Shown: positions 1 to 10,787, counted from the stretch's first letter. The stretch: 64,000 nucleotides of DNA from Mycolicibacterium sp. CBMA 247 (GCF_009729095.1 NZ_VTGX01000001.1:1116001-1180000), one strand, 5' to 3'. The notes: generated by a model not told the origin, from the letters alone. Program-made: numbers and translations.

Positions 1-2
1 CC

Positions 3-788
3 GATCTGTGCTGGATCGAGAATGTCGGGGCACGTGGATTCGCTGCGTTGGCCAAGAAGGCACCGACCCCGACCATCGCCGAGATCTACCGCTACTTCCA
101 CGCCGAAGAGCAGCGGCACGCCAACGCCGAACTGGCGCTGATGAAGCGCTGGGGCATGCTCGAGGACGGCGAGATGCCCGAACCGAACGTCAACATCCGG
201 TTGGCCATCGAATGGCTGGACATCTTCTCGGACAACATGTCGCTGTCGGTGCTCGGCACCGTCATCCCGATGCTCGAGGTGGCGCTCGACGGAGCGTTGT
301 TGAAGTTCCTGCTCGAAGAGGTCGACGACCCCATCTGCCATCAGGTCTTCGAGAAGATCAACAACGACGAATCCCGGCATATCGCGGTCGATTTCGAGGT
401 GCTCGACATGATCGGCCAATCCAGCATGCGGCGGCTGGCGGTCGAATTCGTCGGCAATGTGGCCTCACCGGGCGTGATCATCGGCACGTTGATGTACGTG
501 CCCCTGCTCAACCGGATGCGCAACAACATCGTCGACATGGGCCTGCAACCGGAGAAGCTGTACAAGGCGATGATGCGCTTCAAGGAAATCGGTGGACGCG
601 CCGAATACACCTGGCGCGTACCGACCTATCAGCTGCTCAAGCGGCACGGTCGGATGGTCACCAACCCACGCCACCCCTACCATTGGATTGCCAATCCCAT
701 GGTGTGGGCGTCAGACCGCTATCCGAAGACACTGTTGCGGCCGATACCCAGCTGGTTCAAAGAGCTGACCCACGAGCCGGCGGCCTGA
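3..788 (+). CDS. Ferritin-like diiron protein, 5' end outside window
   Basis: The frame is open to the left edge, so the true start is missing; 261 residues are visible. Two carboxylate/histidine motifs, EEQRH (near nt 106-120) and DESRH (near nt 367-381), sit in helical sequence about 85 residues apart. This is the pattern of a ferritin-like/diiron oxidase fold, where two helix pairs bind a di-iron centre. The stop is one base before the start of a Baeyer-Villiger-type monooxygenase, so the two are very likely co-transcribed and may act on one hydrophobic substrate. The substrate cannot be read from sequence. An internal TTG at 48 could be mistaken for the start, but the coding frame continues upstream of it. 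Confidence 0.75.
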   Translation, partial: DLCWIENVGARGFAALAKKAPTPTIAEIYRYFHAEEQRHANAELALMKRWGMLEDGEMPEPNVNIRLAIEWLDIFSDNMSLSVLGTVIPMLEVALDGALLKFLLEEVDDPICHQVFEKINNDESRHIAVDFEVLDMIGQSSMRRLAVEFVGNVASPGVIIGTLMYVPLLNRMRNNIVDMGLQPEKLYKAMMRFKEIGGRAEYTWRVPTYQLLKRHGRMVTNPRHPYHWIANPMVWASDRYPKTLLRPIPSWFKELTHEPAA

Positions 789-789
789 C

Positions 790-2283
790 ATGGTGGATCG
801 GACTTACGACACGCTGATCGTCGGCGCCGGATTCACCGGCATCGGCACTGCCATCAAGCTCATCGAAGCCGGCGTCGACGACTTCGTCATTCTGGACCGC
901 TCGGACCGGGTCGGCGGGACGTGGCGCGACAACACCTATCCCGGTGCGGCATGCGATATCCCGTCGCTGCTGTACTCATTCTCGTTCGTCAAGAACCCGG
1001 ACTGGTCGAGGGCCTACTCCCCGGCCGGCGAGATCCGTCAACACATCGAGGACCTGGTCGACTCGTTCGACCTGCGTAGGCGCATTCAGTTCGGTATCGA
1101 GGTCAACGGCCTGTCGTTCGACGAGGACGATGGGGTCTGGACGGTGAAGGCCAATAGCCGCACGCACTTCCGGGCCAGGACCGTCGTGCTGGCCTCCGGT
1201 CCCCTACCGGACCATAAATGGCCCGATATCCGAGGGCTGGACACCTACCAGGGGCACAAGATCCACAGCGCCAACTGGGACCACGACTACGACTTCACCG
1301 GCAAGCGCGTCGCCGTCGTCGGCACCGGAGCCAGCGCCGTGCAGATCATCCCGGAGCTGGTGAAGACCGCGGGATTCGTCAAGGTGTTCCAGCGCACCCC
1401 GGGCTGGGTGATCCCACGGCTGGACATCGCCACCCCGCCGGCGGCGCGCACGTTGTTCACGAAAGTTCCTGCCGTACAACAGCTTGCCCGTCAGATCCTG
1501 TTCTGGGGTCACGAGGCCAGTGCCACAGCTTTGGTGTGGGACACTCCGCTGTCCGGTCTGGTTGCCCGTATCGGCAAGGCGCATCTGCGCCGTCAGGTTT
1601 CCGACCCGTGGCTGCGCAGGCAGCTGACCCCGGACTTCACCCCCGGCTGCAAGCGCATGCTGGTGTCCAGCGATTACTACCCGGCGCTGCAACGCGACAA
1701 CTGCAAGCTCATCGACTGGCCCATCGCCACGATGAGCCCGGTGGGTATCCGCACCAGCGACGGAATCGAACACCATCTCGATGCGATCCTGTTCGCCACC
1801 GGCTTCGACGTCCATCTCACCGGGCCGCCGTATCCGGTCACCGGTCTGGGTGGCCGGTCCCTGGCCGACGAGTGGAAAGGCGGGGCCCAGGCGTACAAGA
1901 GCATCAACGTCAACGGGTACCCGAACCTGTTCCTGATGACCGGACCCAACTCCGGACCGGGACACAACTCACTGCTCGTCTACGTCGAAGGCCAGATCGA
2001 CTACGCCGTCGCCGGGATCAGCACGATCCTGCGCAAGAACCTGCGCTACCTCGACGTGCGCGCCGAAGTCCAGCAGCGGCACAACGCCCGGCTGCAGCAG
2101 CGCCTGACGAAAACCACCTGGATGTCTGGGTGCACGAGCTGGTACCTGACCCCGGACGGATTCAACGCGTCGATGTACCCCGGATTCGCCACCCAGTATC
2201 TTCGACAGATGCAGGATTTCCGGTTCGGTGACTACGACGCGACAGCACGCGACGCGCGTGTCGCGATCAGCTCCTCGGCCTGA
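790..2283 (+). CDS. Flavin-containing (Baeyer-Villiger-type) monooxygenase
   Basis: 497 residues. An FAD-binding GxGxxG (residues 12-17, GAGFTG) is followed by RVGGTWRDNTYPGAACD, typical of class B flavoprotein monooxygenases. YQGHKIHSANWD (153-164) fits the Baeyer-Villiger fingerprint FxGxxxHxxxW(P/D). A second Rossmann motif, GTGASA near residue 177, binds NADPH, and a late FATGFD motif is present. The family inserts oxygen into ketones or oxidises heteroatoms using NADPH and O2. The gene follows the diiron protein by one base, and its stop overlaps the start of the MerR regulator (TGATG), so the three form one transcription unit. The substrate is unknown; steroid, terpenoid or aliphatic ketones are common in mycobacterial relatives. 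Confidence 0.9.
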   Translation: MVDRTYDTLIVGAGFTGIGTAIKLIEAGVDDFVILDRSDRVGGTWRDNTYPGAACDIPSLLYSFSFVKNPDWSRAYSPAGEIRQHIEDLVDSFDLRRRIQFGIEVNGLSFDEDDGVWTVKANSRTHFRARTVVLASGPLPDHKWPDIRGLDTYQGHKIHSANWDHDYDFTGKRVAVVGTGASAVQIIPELVKTAGFVKVFQRTPGWVIPRLDIATPPAARTLFTKVPAVQQLARQILFWGHEASATALVWDTPLSGLVARIGKAHLRRQVSDPWLRRQLTPDFTPGCKRMLVSSDYYPALQRDNCKLIDWPIATMSPVGIRTSDGIEHHLDAILFATGFDVHLTGPPYPVTGLGGRSLADEWKGGAQAYKSINVNGYPNLFLMTGPNSGPGHNSLLVYVEGQIDYAVAGISTILRKNLRYLDVRAEVQQRHNARLQQRLTKTTWMSGCTSWYLTPDGFNASMYPGFATQYLRQMQDFRFGDYDATARDARVAISSSA

Positions 2284-3203
2284 TGGTGGGCAAGCAGCCC
2301 CGGCAACCGGCCGGCGCGATCTCGACCATCCTCACCGGTCTGCGCCGGGCTCCACGGCAGATCCGGCGCGGGTCGCGCGACGTCATCGAAACGGCGGTGT
2401 CCCAACTCTTCGACGCCGCCGTACAACCCCATGGTGCCGCGGCGTCCGGCGAATACCGGATCGAGGAACTCGCACGGCTGGCCGACACGACCACACGCAA
2501 CATCCGGGTGTACCGAGATCGGGGATTGCTGCACCCCCCGCTGCGGGTCGGTCGGATCGCGCTGTTCAACGACACTCACCTGACCCGGCTGCGGCTGATC
2601 ACCTCGATGCTGGACCGGGGCTACAACATCGCGCATGTCCACGAGATGCTCAGCGCCTGGGAGCAGGGCAAGGACATCGGCGACGTGCTGGGCCTGGAGG
2701 ACGCCATCGCGGGCAGCTGGGCGACCGAGAAACCCGAACGCATGCCTCTGGCCGAGGCCAGGCGGCTGGTCGATGACGACCCCGCGTTCGACCGGCTGAT
2801 CGACATCGGCGTGATCAAGCTCGAAAAGTCCTCTGATGAGGCAATCATCGTGCGGCCCAAGCTGATCGAGGCGTTCAACGAGATTCGGCAGTACGGCGTG
2901 CCGATCGACACGCTGATCGACGTGCATGAGCAGGTGGTGCCGCACCTCGACGAGATCAGCTCGATCCTGGTGCGGGCCGGGGTCGACCAGGTCTCCGACC
3001 GGATCAAGCCCGGCGAGGCCCTGCCCGCGGATACCGAAGTGGCCGAACTGATCACGATGCTGATCCGGTTCCGCACCCAGGCGGTGGCCGCGGTCACCAC
3101 GACCCTGGCCGCCTCGATCGAGTCGACCATCGAATCGGTCGTCAGTCAGATGTTGACCGAGTATGTCGAAAACGCGGCCACGCCCGACACCACGGCCGAC
3201 TAG
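2283..3203 (+). CDS. MerR-family transcriptional regulator
   Basis: 306 residues. The N-terminal ~60 residues carry an unusual Arg/Pro-rich extension. The MerR winged helix then begins at YRIEELARLADTTTRNIR, with YRDRGLL and the arginine-rich wing, and continues into the linker helix. The C-terminal ~150 residues are a long helical effector/dimer region with no cysteine cluster, so metal sensing is unlikely. The ATG overlaps the TGA of the monooxygenase, implying translational coupling and a local regulatory role. It converges on guaA with only 17 bases between stop codons. A sensor of the monooxygenase substrate is a reasonable inference but is not shown. Confidence 0.85.
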   Translation: MVGKQPRQPAGAISTILTGLRRAPRQIRRGSRDVIETAVSQLFDAAVQPHGAAASGEYRIEELARLADTTTRNIRVYRDRGLLHPPLRVGRIALFNDTHLTRLRLITSMLDRGYNIAHVHEMLSAWEQGKDIGDVLGLEDAIAGSWATEKPERMPLAEARRLVDDDPAFDRLIDIGVIKLEKSSDEAIIVRPKLIEAFNEIRQYGVPIDTLIDVHEQVVPHLDEISSILVRAGVDQVSDRIKPGEALPADTEVAELITMLIRFRTQAVAAVTTTLAASIESTIESVVSQMLTEYVENAATPDTTAD

Positions 3204-3220
3204 GTACAACTAGGCGGGGG

Positions 3221-4780
<1,560 letters not shown>

Positions 4781-5136
4781 AGTCTAATGGGCAGGTCAGC
4801 GACAGCCCGAGGCGCCGGAAACCTTGAGCCGCGCGAGTAGAGCAAAGGCTCCGAACCCGACGCGGGAGGTTTCCGCGATCCCCGGCGTTGAGTGCAACTC
4901 CAGGGCGGTTCGATCCGGCCGGATCCAGACAAACCACAACCCTGGTGTTGCACTCGACGCCGGGTTCAGAAGCAGGGTGGATACACTGCCTGCCCGCCCG
5001 ACATCTCGGGAACACGCAGGGTTGGCCTGCGACAATGCAGAGATCGTCGGATACGAGACGTATCAGTTCCTCGCGATGCCGGACCCCGCAGGATGCAGAC
5101 CGCATTGGCGGCGACCCGTTGCGCCCGCGGCAACGG
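4781..5136. other. Gene-free stretch between guaA and the amine oxidase
   Basis: About 356 bases with no convincing coding potential; the short frames here lack ribosome sites and family resemblance. It must hold the guaA promoter and whatever ends the amine-oxidase operon. A long imperfect inverted repeat in the middle is listed separately. Confidence 0.6.
4881..4964. repeat. Large imperfect inverted repeat with central palindrome
   Basis: Arms of 25 bases (4881-4905 and 4940-4964) match at 23 of 25 positions when one is reverse-complemented. The 34-base centre contains the perfect 14-base palindrome GATCCGGCCGGATC (4912-4925). No T-run follows on either strand, so it is not a standard intrinsic terminator. 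It lies upstream of guaA and about 170 bases beyond the end of the amine-oxidase gene. Confidence 0.8.
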
Positions 5137-6534
5137 CTAATCGAAAGCCTTCAAGGTGGTTGCGGCTGCGTCGAGTCCGCTCGAGTGGGCTCGACCAACC
5201 GAGCTCATCACCGCGCCCGCCCAGAAAACGGTGTCCTTGATCGGTCGATACATGATCTCGGGATACCTTTCGCCATGGGCGTAAGCCCCGTAGGCGAACT
5301 TGTCGTTCCGCCAGTCGTAGTTCGACGCGTTGATGTACTGCAGCCCGCGGTCGCCGGTCAGTTTGCGGACGCCTTCAAGCGCCGCCGCAAACCGCTGTTT
5401 CTCAGGGAGTGCGAGCAATTCACGAGCCCGGTCGCCGGTGTCCCACGCAACAATGAGCTGTCCGTTGTAGCCGGGCATTCCTGTCGATTCGTCCCAGAAC
5501 TGGCATGGACCTACATCATGCTGGTTCACCATATCGAAGCCTTCGGGTCGAACCGGGTGATCGAATTCAAGAATCGTCTTGAAGGCCACGGTCTGCTCGA
5601 CGGCGTCGATCGTCTTACGGCGATCCGACTCCAACGGTGGATCGAATGTGATGTCGTCATGCTGCAGTACCCCGATGGGAACGGCAACAATACATTTCGA
5701 AGCTTCGAAGGTCTCAGGCCCGGCATGCACTGTCACGCCTTTGTCAGAATACTGAACCGTGTTGACGACCGTGTTCAAGCGGATATCGACACCTTCAGCC
5801 ACCGCCGTGATGATGTCATCGTACGGGGCCAGCAACTTGTAATCGCCTGCGTAGCTGTCGGGTTCGATCTTACCCGTCTTCGACACATCGAAGCAGGAAG
5901 TCAAAGTCTCGACAACATCAGTTGCCGGATATGCATCAAACTGCTCGGTGTCGACCTGAATCCCGAGCAAGGCCAATGGGTAGTTTGTACTGGCGATGCC
6001 GAGGCGCTGCATATATTGCGTCGCTGTTTCAGAGGTCTTGGGTTCCGGCAGCGGCATCGAGATCTTCGGCGTTCCCTCTGGGAACGCGTAGAATTCGGGG
6101 TTATCCCACCTCACCCATGGGGTACTCGGACTGTACCGCGACAGGTTCTGCACAAATTTGCGGTCTTTGATACCCAGTTTCTGCGCCCAGGGCCAGGTCG
6201 CGGTCTGGGGACCGCCGTGACAGAGTGACGCGCCTCGCTCATGGGGAATGGTCATGATGGTGCGGTCGGTCCACATGCGTCCGCCTATCCGGTCACGCGC
6301 CTCGAGGACCACGACCTTCTTACCGGCGTCCACGAGTTCACGTGCTGCGGCAACTCCCGCCGAGCCGGCGCCGATCACGATGACGTCAAAACCCGACTGG
6401 TCGTTGCTCGCGGAGTTCGATTGGGCCGGCGAACCTTTCGCACAGCCAACGATGCCCAGCATGGCAAGGCCAGCGGCACCGCCGAGAAAACTCCGTCGCG
6501 CGAAGGCTGTTTTACTGAAATCAGATTGAGTCAT
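5137..6534 (-). CDS. Tat-exported lipoprotein flavin amine oxidase (polyamine oxidase-like)
   Basis: 465 residues from the ATG preceded by AAGGAGAA. The frame is open further upstream, but that part overlaps the permease gene and is ignored. The N-terminus combines a twin-arginine motif (ARRSFLGG, Arg13-14) with a lipobox ending at Cys31 (GIVGC), so export in folded form with FAD bound and lipid anchoring outside the membrane are expected. The FAD Rossmann motif GAGSAG (55-60) and ARDRIGGRMW follow. The C-terminal VFWAGAVMSSVGRAHSSG is the flavin-contact end of the monoamine/polyamine oxidase family. It is the last gene of a potABCD-like operon, so a polyamine or related amine is the likely substrate, giving an aldehyde and H2O2. 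Confidence 0.88.
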   Translation of the reverse strand: MTQSDFSKTAFARRSFLGGAAGLAMLGIVGCAKGSPAQSNSASNDQSGFDVIVIGAGSAGVAAARELVDAGKKVVVLEARDRIGGRMWTDRTIMTIPHERGASLCHGGPQTATWPWAQKLGIKDRKFVQNLSRYSPSTPWVRWDNPEFYAFPEGTPKISMPLPEPKTSETATQYMQRLGIASTNYPLALLGIQVDTEQFDAYPATDVVETLTSCFDVSKTGKIEPDSYAGDYKLLAPYDDIITAVAEGVDIRLNTVVNTVQYSDKGVTVHAGPETFEASKCIVAVPIGVLQHDDITFDPPLESDRRKTIDAVEQTVAFKTILEFDHPVRPEGFDMVNQHDVGPCQFWDESTGMPGYNGQLIVAWDTGDRARELLALPEKQRFAAALEGVRKLTGDRGLQYINASNYDWRNDKFAYGAYAHGERYPEIMYRPIKDTVFWAGAVMSSVGRAHSSGLDAAATTLKAFD

Positions 6535-6581
6535 GATGTTCTCCTTTGAACAATGGTGAAATCCAACTTCTTTTCTTTGCG

Positions 6582-7391
6582 TTACTTCTCGTCGGAGGAG
6601 GCCTGTGCCCGCTGCGAAAAGTAGACGGGAATTAGCGACAGCAGAATCATCACGGTGGCAACGACATTCACCTGATTGACCTCGTTCGGGCGGGCCATCT
6701 GGTTCATGATCCACAGCGGCAGCGTCTCGACGCCGGGCGGGGCCGTGAAGATAGTCACCACAATCTCGTCGAACGACAGCGCGAACGCAAGCAATGCACC
6801 GGCGATGAATGCGCTCCGGAATTGGGGGAATGTAATCATGCGGAAGGTCTGGCCGATACCCGCGCCGAGATCCATCGAGGCTTCTTCGAAATTCGGGTTC
6901 ATGCGGCGCAGACGGGCGATGACGTTGTTGAACACCATGACGATGCAGAAGGTGGCGTGGGCAATGATCATGCCCCAGTACCCGACGTGGATGCCCATCG
7001 GTTTGAGGACCGAATGGAACGTATTCGACAGCGCCACACCGGTGACGATGCCGGGCAGGGTGATCGGCAGCACGAGCAGCACGTTGACTGTGTTCTGGCC
7101 GAAGAAGCGGAACCGCTGCAGGGCGAACGCCGCCAATGTGCCGAGCACCAGCGCAATTGCCGTGGCCACGAGGGCGACAGTCACCGAGTTGAGAAACGCC
7201 GCGTGCACCGCTGGATTGGTCAGGGCCGCGCCCCACCACTGCAGCGAAAACCCGCGGATGGGCCAGCCGGCGACGCGGCTGGCATTAAAGGAGTTCATCA
7301 CAATCACGAACAGCGGGATGTACATGAAGGCAAATACGACCGCGGTGATCGCAGCCAGCGCGATCTTCGTACCGCGCCTGAGACGAAGCAT
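6582..7391 (-). CDS. potC: Polyamine-type ABC transporter permease (PotC-like)
   Basis: 269 residues and about six hydrophobic segments. The cytoplasmic EAA loop, which contacts the ATPase, is recognisable as EEASMDLGAGIGQTF about two-thirds along. The family is the second membrane subunit of spermidine/putrescine importers. It starts 10 bases after the PotB-like permease ends and is followed after 47 bases by the amine oxidase. The order ATPase, binding protein, permease, permease, oxidase indicates one operon. The substrate is inferred from the family and from the oxidase. Confidence 0.88.
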   Translation of the reverse strand: MLRLRRGTKIALAAITAVVFAFMYIPLFVIVMNSFNASRVAGWPIRGFSLQWWGAALTNPAVHAAFLNSVTVALVATAIALVLGTLAAFALQRFRFFGQNTVNVLLVLPITLPGIVTGVALSNTFHSVLKPMGIHVGYWGMIIAHATFCIVMVFNNVIARLRRMNPNFEEASMDLGAGIGQTFRMITFPQFRSAFIAGALLAFALSFDEIVVTIFTAPPGVETLPLWIMNQMARPNEVNQVNVVATVMILLSLIPVYFSQRAQASSDEK

Positions 7392-7401
7392 TGATGGGCT
7401 C

Positions 7402-8286
7402 CTACAGGTTGTTCAGGGCGCCGGAGCGACGCACGGCGGCCAGGTACAGCAGCACCATCACGATGGGCACGACTGAGAACGCCGCCGCCAGTGGCGGATT
7501 CAGGTTGATGTTCGACGCGATGATGCTGCCGATCATCTGGGTGGAGCCGCCGACGTACATCGCCGAGATGTAGTCGCCGAAGCTCAGCGAGAATGTGAAG
7601 ACCGATCCGGAGAAGACCGCCGGGATGAGCAGCGGCGCGATAACAGTGCGGATGGTACCGAAACCGTTGGCGCCCAAGTCGGCTGATGCGTCGAACAGGT
7701 TGGCAGGGATCTGCGATACGGCCGAGTACACCGGAATGGCCATGTAGGGGAACCAGAGGTAGACCAGGGTGAGGATCACCGTGATCGTGCCGAACGCAGG
7801 GCCCGTGATCCCCAGCGGCGACAGCGCCCAGTTGAAGAATCCGTTCTCCGTCCAGACCAGGCGCATGCCGATGATCTTCACCAGGTATCCGGCCCACAGG
7901 GGCAGCGTGACTCCGATCGCGAGCAGCGAGCGATAGCCGGGTTTGGCTACCTTCGCCATGAACACGGCCAGCGGGATTGCGAAAGCAGCGCAGATCACTG
8001 TCACCGCGATGGCAATGCCGAGCGTCCGCAGCGAGGTAGCCAGGTAGGCCGGCACCGTCACCAGGCTCACGAAGTTGTCCAACGTGAACCCGGGCCGCAC
8101 TCGCGAGGTGAACGGATCCGTGGTCCAGAACGCCGTGATCAGCATCAGTGCAAGCGACAGCAGATACACACCGACGAGCCAGATCATCGGAGCCGTCAAC
8201 AGGGCGGCAAGGCGCCCCCGTGGGTGGCGGAACAGTGCGGTCGACACCGGTTTGGGCCGGCGCACGAGTACGGTCTTGGTGCTCAC
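7402..8286 (-). CDS. potB: Polyamine-type ABC transporter permease (PotB-like)
   Basis: 294 residues from a GTG start. After a short basic N-terminus there are about six membrane segments and an EAA-type loop (ASADLGANGFGTIRTV). It would pair with the PotC-like subunit to form the translocation channel. The 113-base gap to the binding-protein gene contains a strong stem-loop, suggesting that binding protein and permeases are made at different levels from one transcript. Confidence 0.88.
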   Translation of the reverse strand: MSTKTVLVRRPKPVSTALFRHPRGRLAALLTAPMIWLVGVYLLSLALMLITAFWTTDPFTSRVRPGFTLDNFVSLVTVPAYLATSLRTLGIAIAVTVICAAFAIPLAVFMAKVAKPGYRSLLAIGVTLPLWAGYLVKIIGMRLVWTENGFFNWALSPLGITGPAFGTITVILTLVYLWFPYMAIPVYSAVSQIPANLFDASADLGANGFGTIRTVIAPLLIPAVFSGSVFTFSLSFGDYISAMYVGGSTQMIGSIIASNINLNPPLAAAFSVVPIVMVLLYLAAVRRSGALNNL

Positions 8287-8357
8287 GACGACTTTCGCTG
8301 ACTAAGTGAAACTGATTGGGTGAGAAGAGAAGTGGGAAGACCCGAGATGAAGGGCGC

Positions 8358-8390
8358 CAGGTGGGGCGGACTGTGTTCCGCCCCAACCTG
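8358..8390 (-). promoter_or_regulatory. Intercistronic stem-loop between potD- and potB-like genes
   Basis: CAGGTGGGGCGGA pairs with TCCGCCCCAACCTG around a six-base loop, with one bulged A. The flanking GGCGCCA/TGGCGTCC can extend the stem. No T-run follows on the minus strand, so it looks like an RNA-stabilising or partial-termination hairpin behind the binding-protein gene. Confidence 0.65.
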
Positions 8391-8399
8391 TTTGGCGTC

Positions 8400-9572
8400 C
8401 TATCCCTTGACCGTCGGCCAGGCCGCCGTCCAGTCCTGGTAGCTGGTGCACTTCACGTCGGTGCGACCGTCCAGGCACGGCTCGATCGGGGTCGTCCAGA
8501 ACCAGACCTTCGAGTAGTAGTTCTCGTCTGTGGCGTGGTAGTCGTCGCAGTGTGCCTTCGCCTCGGCGTTCAGGTCACAGAAAGCACCGTTGGCCGGGGC
8601 CATCCCGAAGTTCATCGCAATCTGGCCGTTCACCTGCGGTGAGCTCGTGTAGTCCATCCACGCGTAGGCACAGTTGGGATTCTTGGCGTCAGCCGCGAGC
8701 ATCCAGGCATCAGACCAACCCGTCGCGCCTTCCTTCGGAAGAACGGCCTGGAACTTCTTGTCCTGGGCCGCCTTTCGCAGCACCTCCCAGGAGGTGCCGA
8801 CCACCGAGTTACCGCCTGTGAACGAAGTGACATTGGTCGACGGGTTCCAGTACTCCGAGACCATCTTGTTCTGCTCCTTCAAGAGCTCGACCGCGGCGGC
8901 AAGTTGATCCTTGTCGAGTGCGTAGGGGTTCTTGATCCCGAGCTCGGGCCGGGTTTCCATGAGATAGATCGCTGCGTCGGCTATGTAGATCGGGCTGTCG
9001 TAAGCCGCGATCTTGCCGGCGTATGGCGAGTCCTTGTCCCACACGATGCTCCAGCTGTCCGGCTTTTCGGTCACGACATCGGTGTTGTACTGCAGGATGT
9101 TTGCGCCACGCCCGATCGGGATTCCGTAGACGTTGCCGTTGAGGGTGTCGTAGAGCTGCCCCTTCATCCCCTCCACGATGTCGTCTCCGAAGTTCGGAAT
9201 CAGCTCGGTGTTGAGCGGCTGCACATTGCCGTCGACAATGAGCCGCAGGCTCGCGTCGCCCGAAGCCGACACGAGATCGTATTCACCCGTCCGCATGAGC
9301 TGCACCATCTCGTCGCTGGTGGCGGCGATCTTGCGGTTCACGGTGCAACCGGTGTCCTTGGTGAACTTGTCGGCCCAGGCCGGCTCGACGAACCCCGACC
9401 AGGCCACGATGTTGACCTGCTTCTCTTTGTCGCCGAGCGTGTCCATCTTCGCGATGTCGGGCACATCGATCTGCAGTCCGCCGGGCCCGGCGCTGGTGCC
9501 TTCCGAAGAGCAACCGGCCAGGGCCAGGCCGAGGGCCGCGGCAATCGCCGGGATGACGAGGTTCATTTTCAT
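8400..9572 (-). CDS. potD: Polyamine-type ABC substrate-binding lipoprotein (PotD-like)
   Basis: 390 residues from the ATG (MKMNLVIP) 10 bases after AGGAG; the open frame further upstream lacks family similarity. A lipoprotein signal ends at Cys21 (LALAGC). The mature protein has the PotD-type opening (NIVAWSGFVEPAWADKF) and an SASGDAS segment in the ligand cleft region, typical of class-II periplasmic binding proteins for spermidine/putrescine and related amines. It would capture substrate outside the membrane for the two permeases. Whether the ligand is a classical polyamine or another amine cannot be told. Confidence 0.85.
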   Translation of the reverse strand: MKMNLVIPAIAAALGLALAGCSSEGTSAGPGGLQIDVPDIAKMDTLGDKEKQVNIVAWSGFVEPAWADKFTKDTGCTVNRKIAATSDEMVQLMRTGEYDLVSASGDASLRLIVDGNVQPLNTELIPNFGDDIVEGMKGQLYDTLNGNVYGIPIGRGANILQYNTDVVTEKPDSWSIVWDKDSPYAGKIAAYDSPIYIADAAIYLMETRPELGIKNPYALDKDQLAAAVELLKEQNKMVSEYWNPSTNVTSFTGGNSVVGTSWEVLRKAAQDKKFQAVLPKEGATGWSDAWMLAADAKNPNCAYAWMDYTSSPQVNGQIAMNFGMAPANGAFCDLNAEAKAHCDDYHATDENYYSKVWFWTTPIEPCLDGRTDVKCTSYQDWTAAWPTVKG

Positions 9573-9680
9573 TGGTCTTGCGCTCCTTTGGATACGGCGG
9601 ATCCACGAGGCTGTGGTCCTTGGATCACTCGTTTCAGCTGTGTCGCACGGGGCGCTGCACCCCAAAGGTCGTGCTGTGAA

Positions 9681-10787
9681 TCAGGCGGCCGTAGCCCCTT
9701 GGCTCTGTGTTTCGGGAATCGCCGTGGCGTGGTCCTTCACAAACTCCACGCTCACCGCGTCCCCGCGGCTGACTCCGGTGGCAACTCGCGGCGCATGCAT
9801 GTTCTGCGTCTCGACGGTCAAGCGCAGGCCACCCTCGACCTCGATGAGGTAGCGAGAGCGTGGCCCGGCATACACCTCTTCGAGCACCACCCCGGGCAGT
9901 GCCACCGTGTCGCTGCCGACCACCGAGCCCGGCGGGGCCAGCCGCAGTCGTTCGGGCCGGAGACTATGGACGGCTGTCACTCCGAGCAGGTCATGGGATA
10001 GGGCTGCGGGCAACAGATTTGTCACGCCGAGGAACTTCGCGACGAACACGGTCTGCGGGAACTCGTAGACCTCACGAGGAATTCCCACCTGCTCGATCCG
10101 GCCACCGTTGAACACCGCCACACGGTCGGAGAGCGTCAGCGCCTCTTCTTGGTCGTGCGTGACGAACACGAAGGTGATTCCGGCGTCTCGCTGAATCTGC
10201 TTGAGCTCGAACTGCATCTGCTCGCGCAGTTGCTTGTCGAGAGCTCCCAACGGCTCATCGAGCAGCAGGACCTTCGGCCGCAGGATCAACGCGCGAGCCA
10301 ATGCGATGCGCTGTCTTTGGCCGCCGGAGAGCTGCGAGGGGCGCCGCTCGGCCAGATGGCTCAGCTGCACCTGTTCGAGCGCTTCACCCACCATCTTCTT
10401 GCGCAGATTGGCATCGACCTTGCGCACCTTGAGGCCGTACGCAACGTTCTCGGCGATGGTCTGGTGCGGGAACAGCGCGTAGTCCTGGAAGACGGTGTTG
10501 ACCTCGCGGTCGAACGGCGCGGTACGGGTGACATCTGCCCCGTCCAACAGGATCTTGCCCGCGCTCACGTCTTCAAAGCCGGCGATCATCCGCAGAACTG
10601 TGGTCTTGCCCGATCCGGATGGCCCGAGCATTGAGAAGAATTCGCCTTGGCGGATGTCAATGCTGAGCTCGTTGACCGCGGTGACATCGCCGAATTTCTT
10701 GCTCACGCCTCGAACTGAGACGGCAGCCGCACTCGACTCTCCTCCAGCCCGAGAAGGCGTTCTCTGTTGCCCGATGCTCATTGCCAT
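9681..10787 (-). CDS. potA: Polyamine-type ABC transporter ATPase (PotA-like)
   Basis: 368 residues. The nucleotide-binding domain has Walker A GPSGSGKTT, a Q-loop, signature LSGGQRQR, Walker B VLLLDEP and the D-loop GALD. A C-terminal TOBE-type domain follows, as in PotA and other CUT1-like ATPases. It is the first gene of the operon and is transcribed divergently from the GntR regulator. Two nearby ATGs (10787, 10781) are possible starts; the first has GGGGAG upstream. Confidence 0.9.
   Translation of the reverse strand: MAMSIGQQRTPSRAGGESSAAAVSVRGVSKKFGDVTAVNELSIDIRQGEFFSMLGPSGSGKTTVLRMIAGFEDVSAGKILLDGADVTRTAPFDREVNTVFQDYALFPHQTIAENVAYGLKVRKVDANLRKKMVGEALEQVQLSHLAERRPSQLSGGQRQRIALARALILRPKVLLLDEPLGALDKQLREQMQFELKQIQRDAGITFVFVTHDQEEALTLSDRVAVFNGGRIEQVGIPREVYEFPQTVFVAKFLGVTNLLPAALSHDLLGVTAVHSLRPERLRLAPPGSVVGSDTVALPGVVLEEVYAGPRSRYLIEVEGGLRLTVETQNMHAPRVATGVSRGDAVSVEFVKDHATAIPETQSQGATAA

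Noticed and set aside
48..788. TTG at 48 as the start of the diiron protein
   Set aside because: The same frame stays open and protein-like to the left edge, so the gene begins outside the window.
4881..4964. Inverted repeat as a rho-independent terminator
   Set aside because: No T-run on either strand and the centre is long and itself palindromic.
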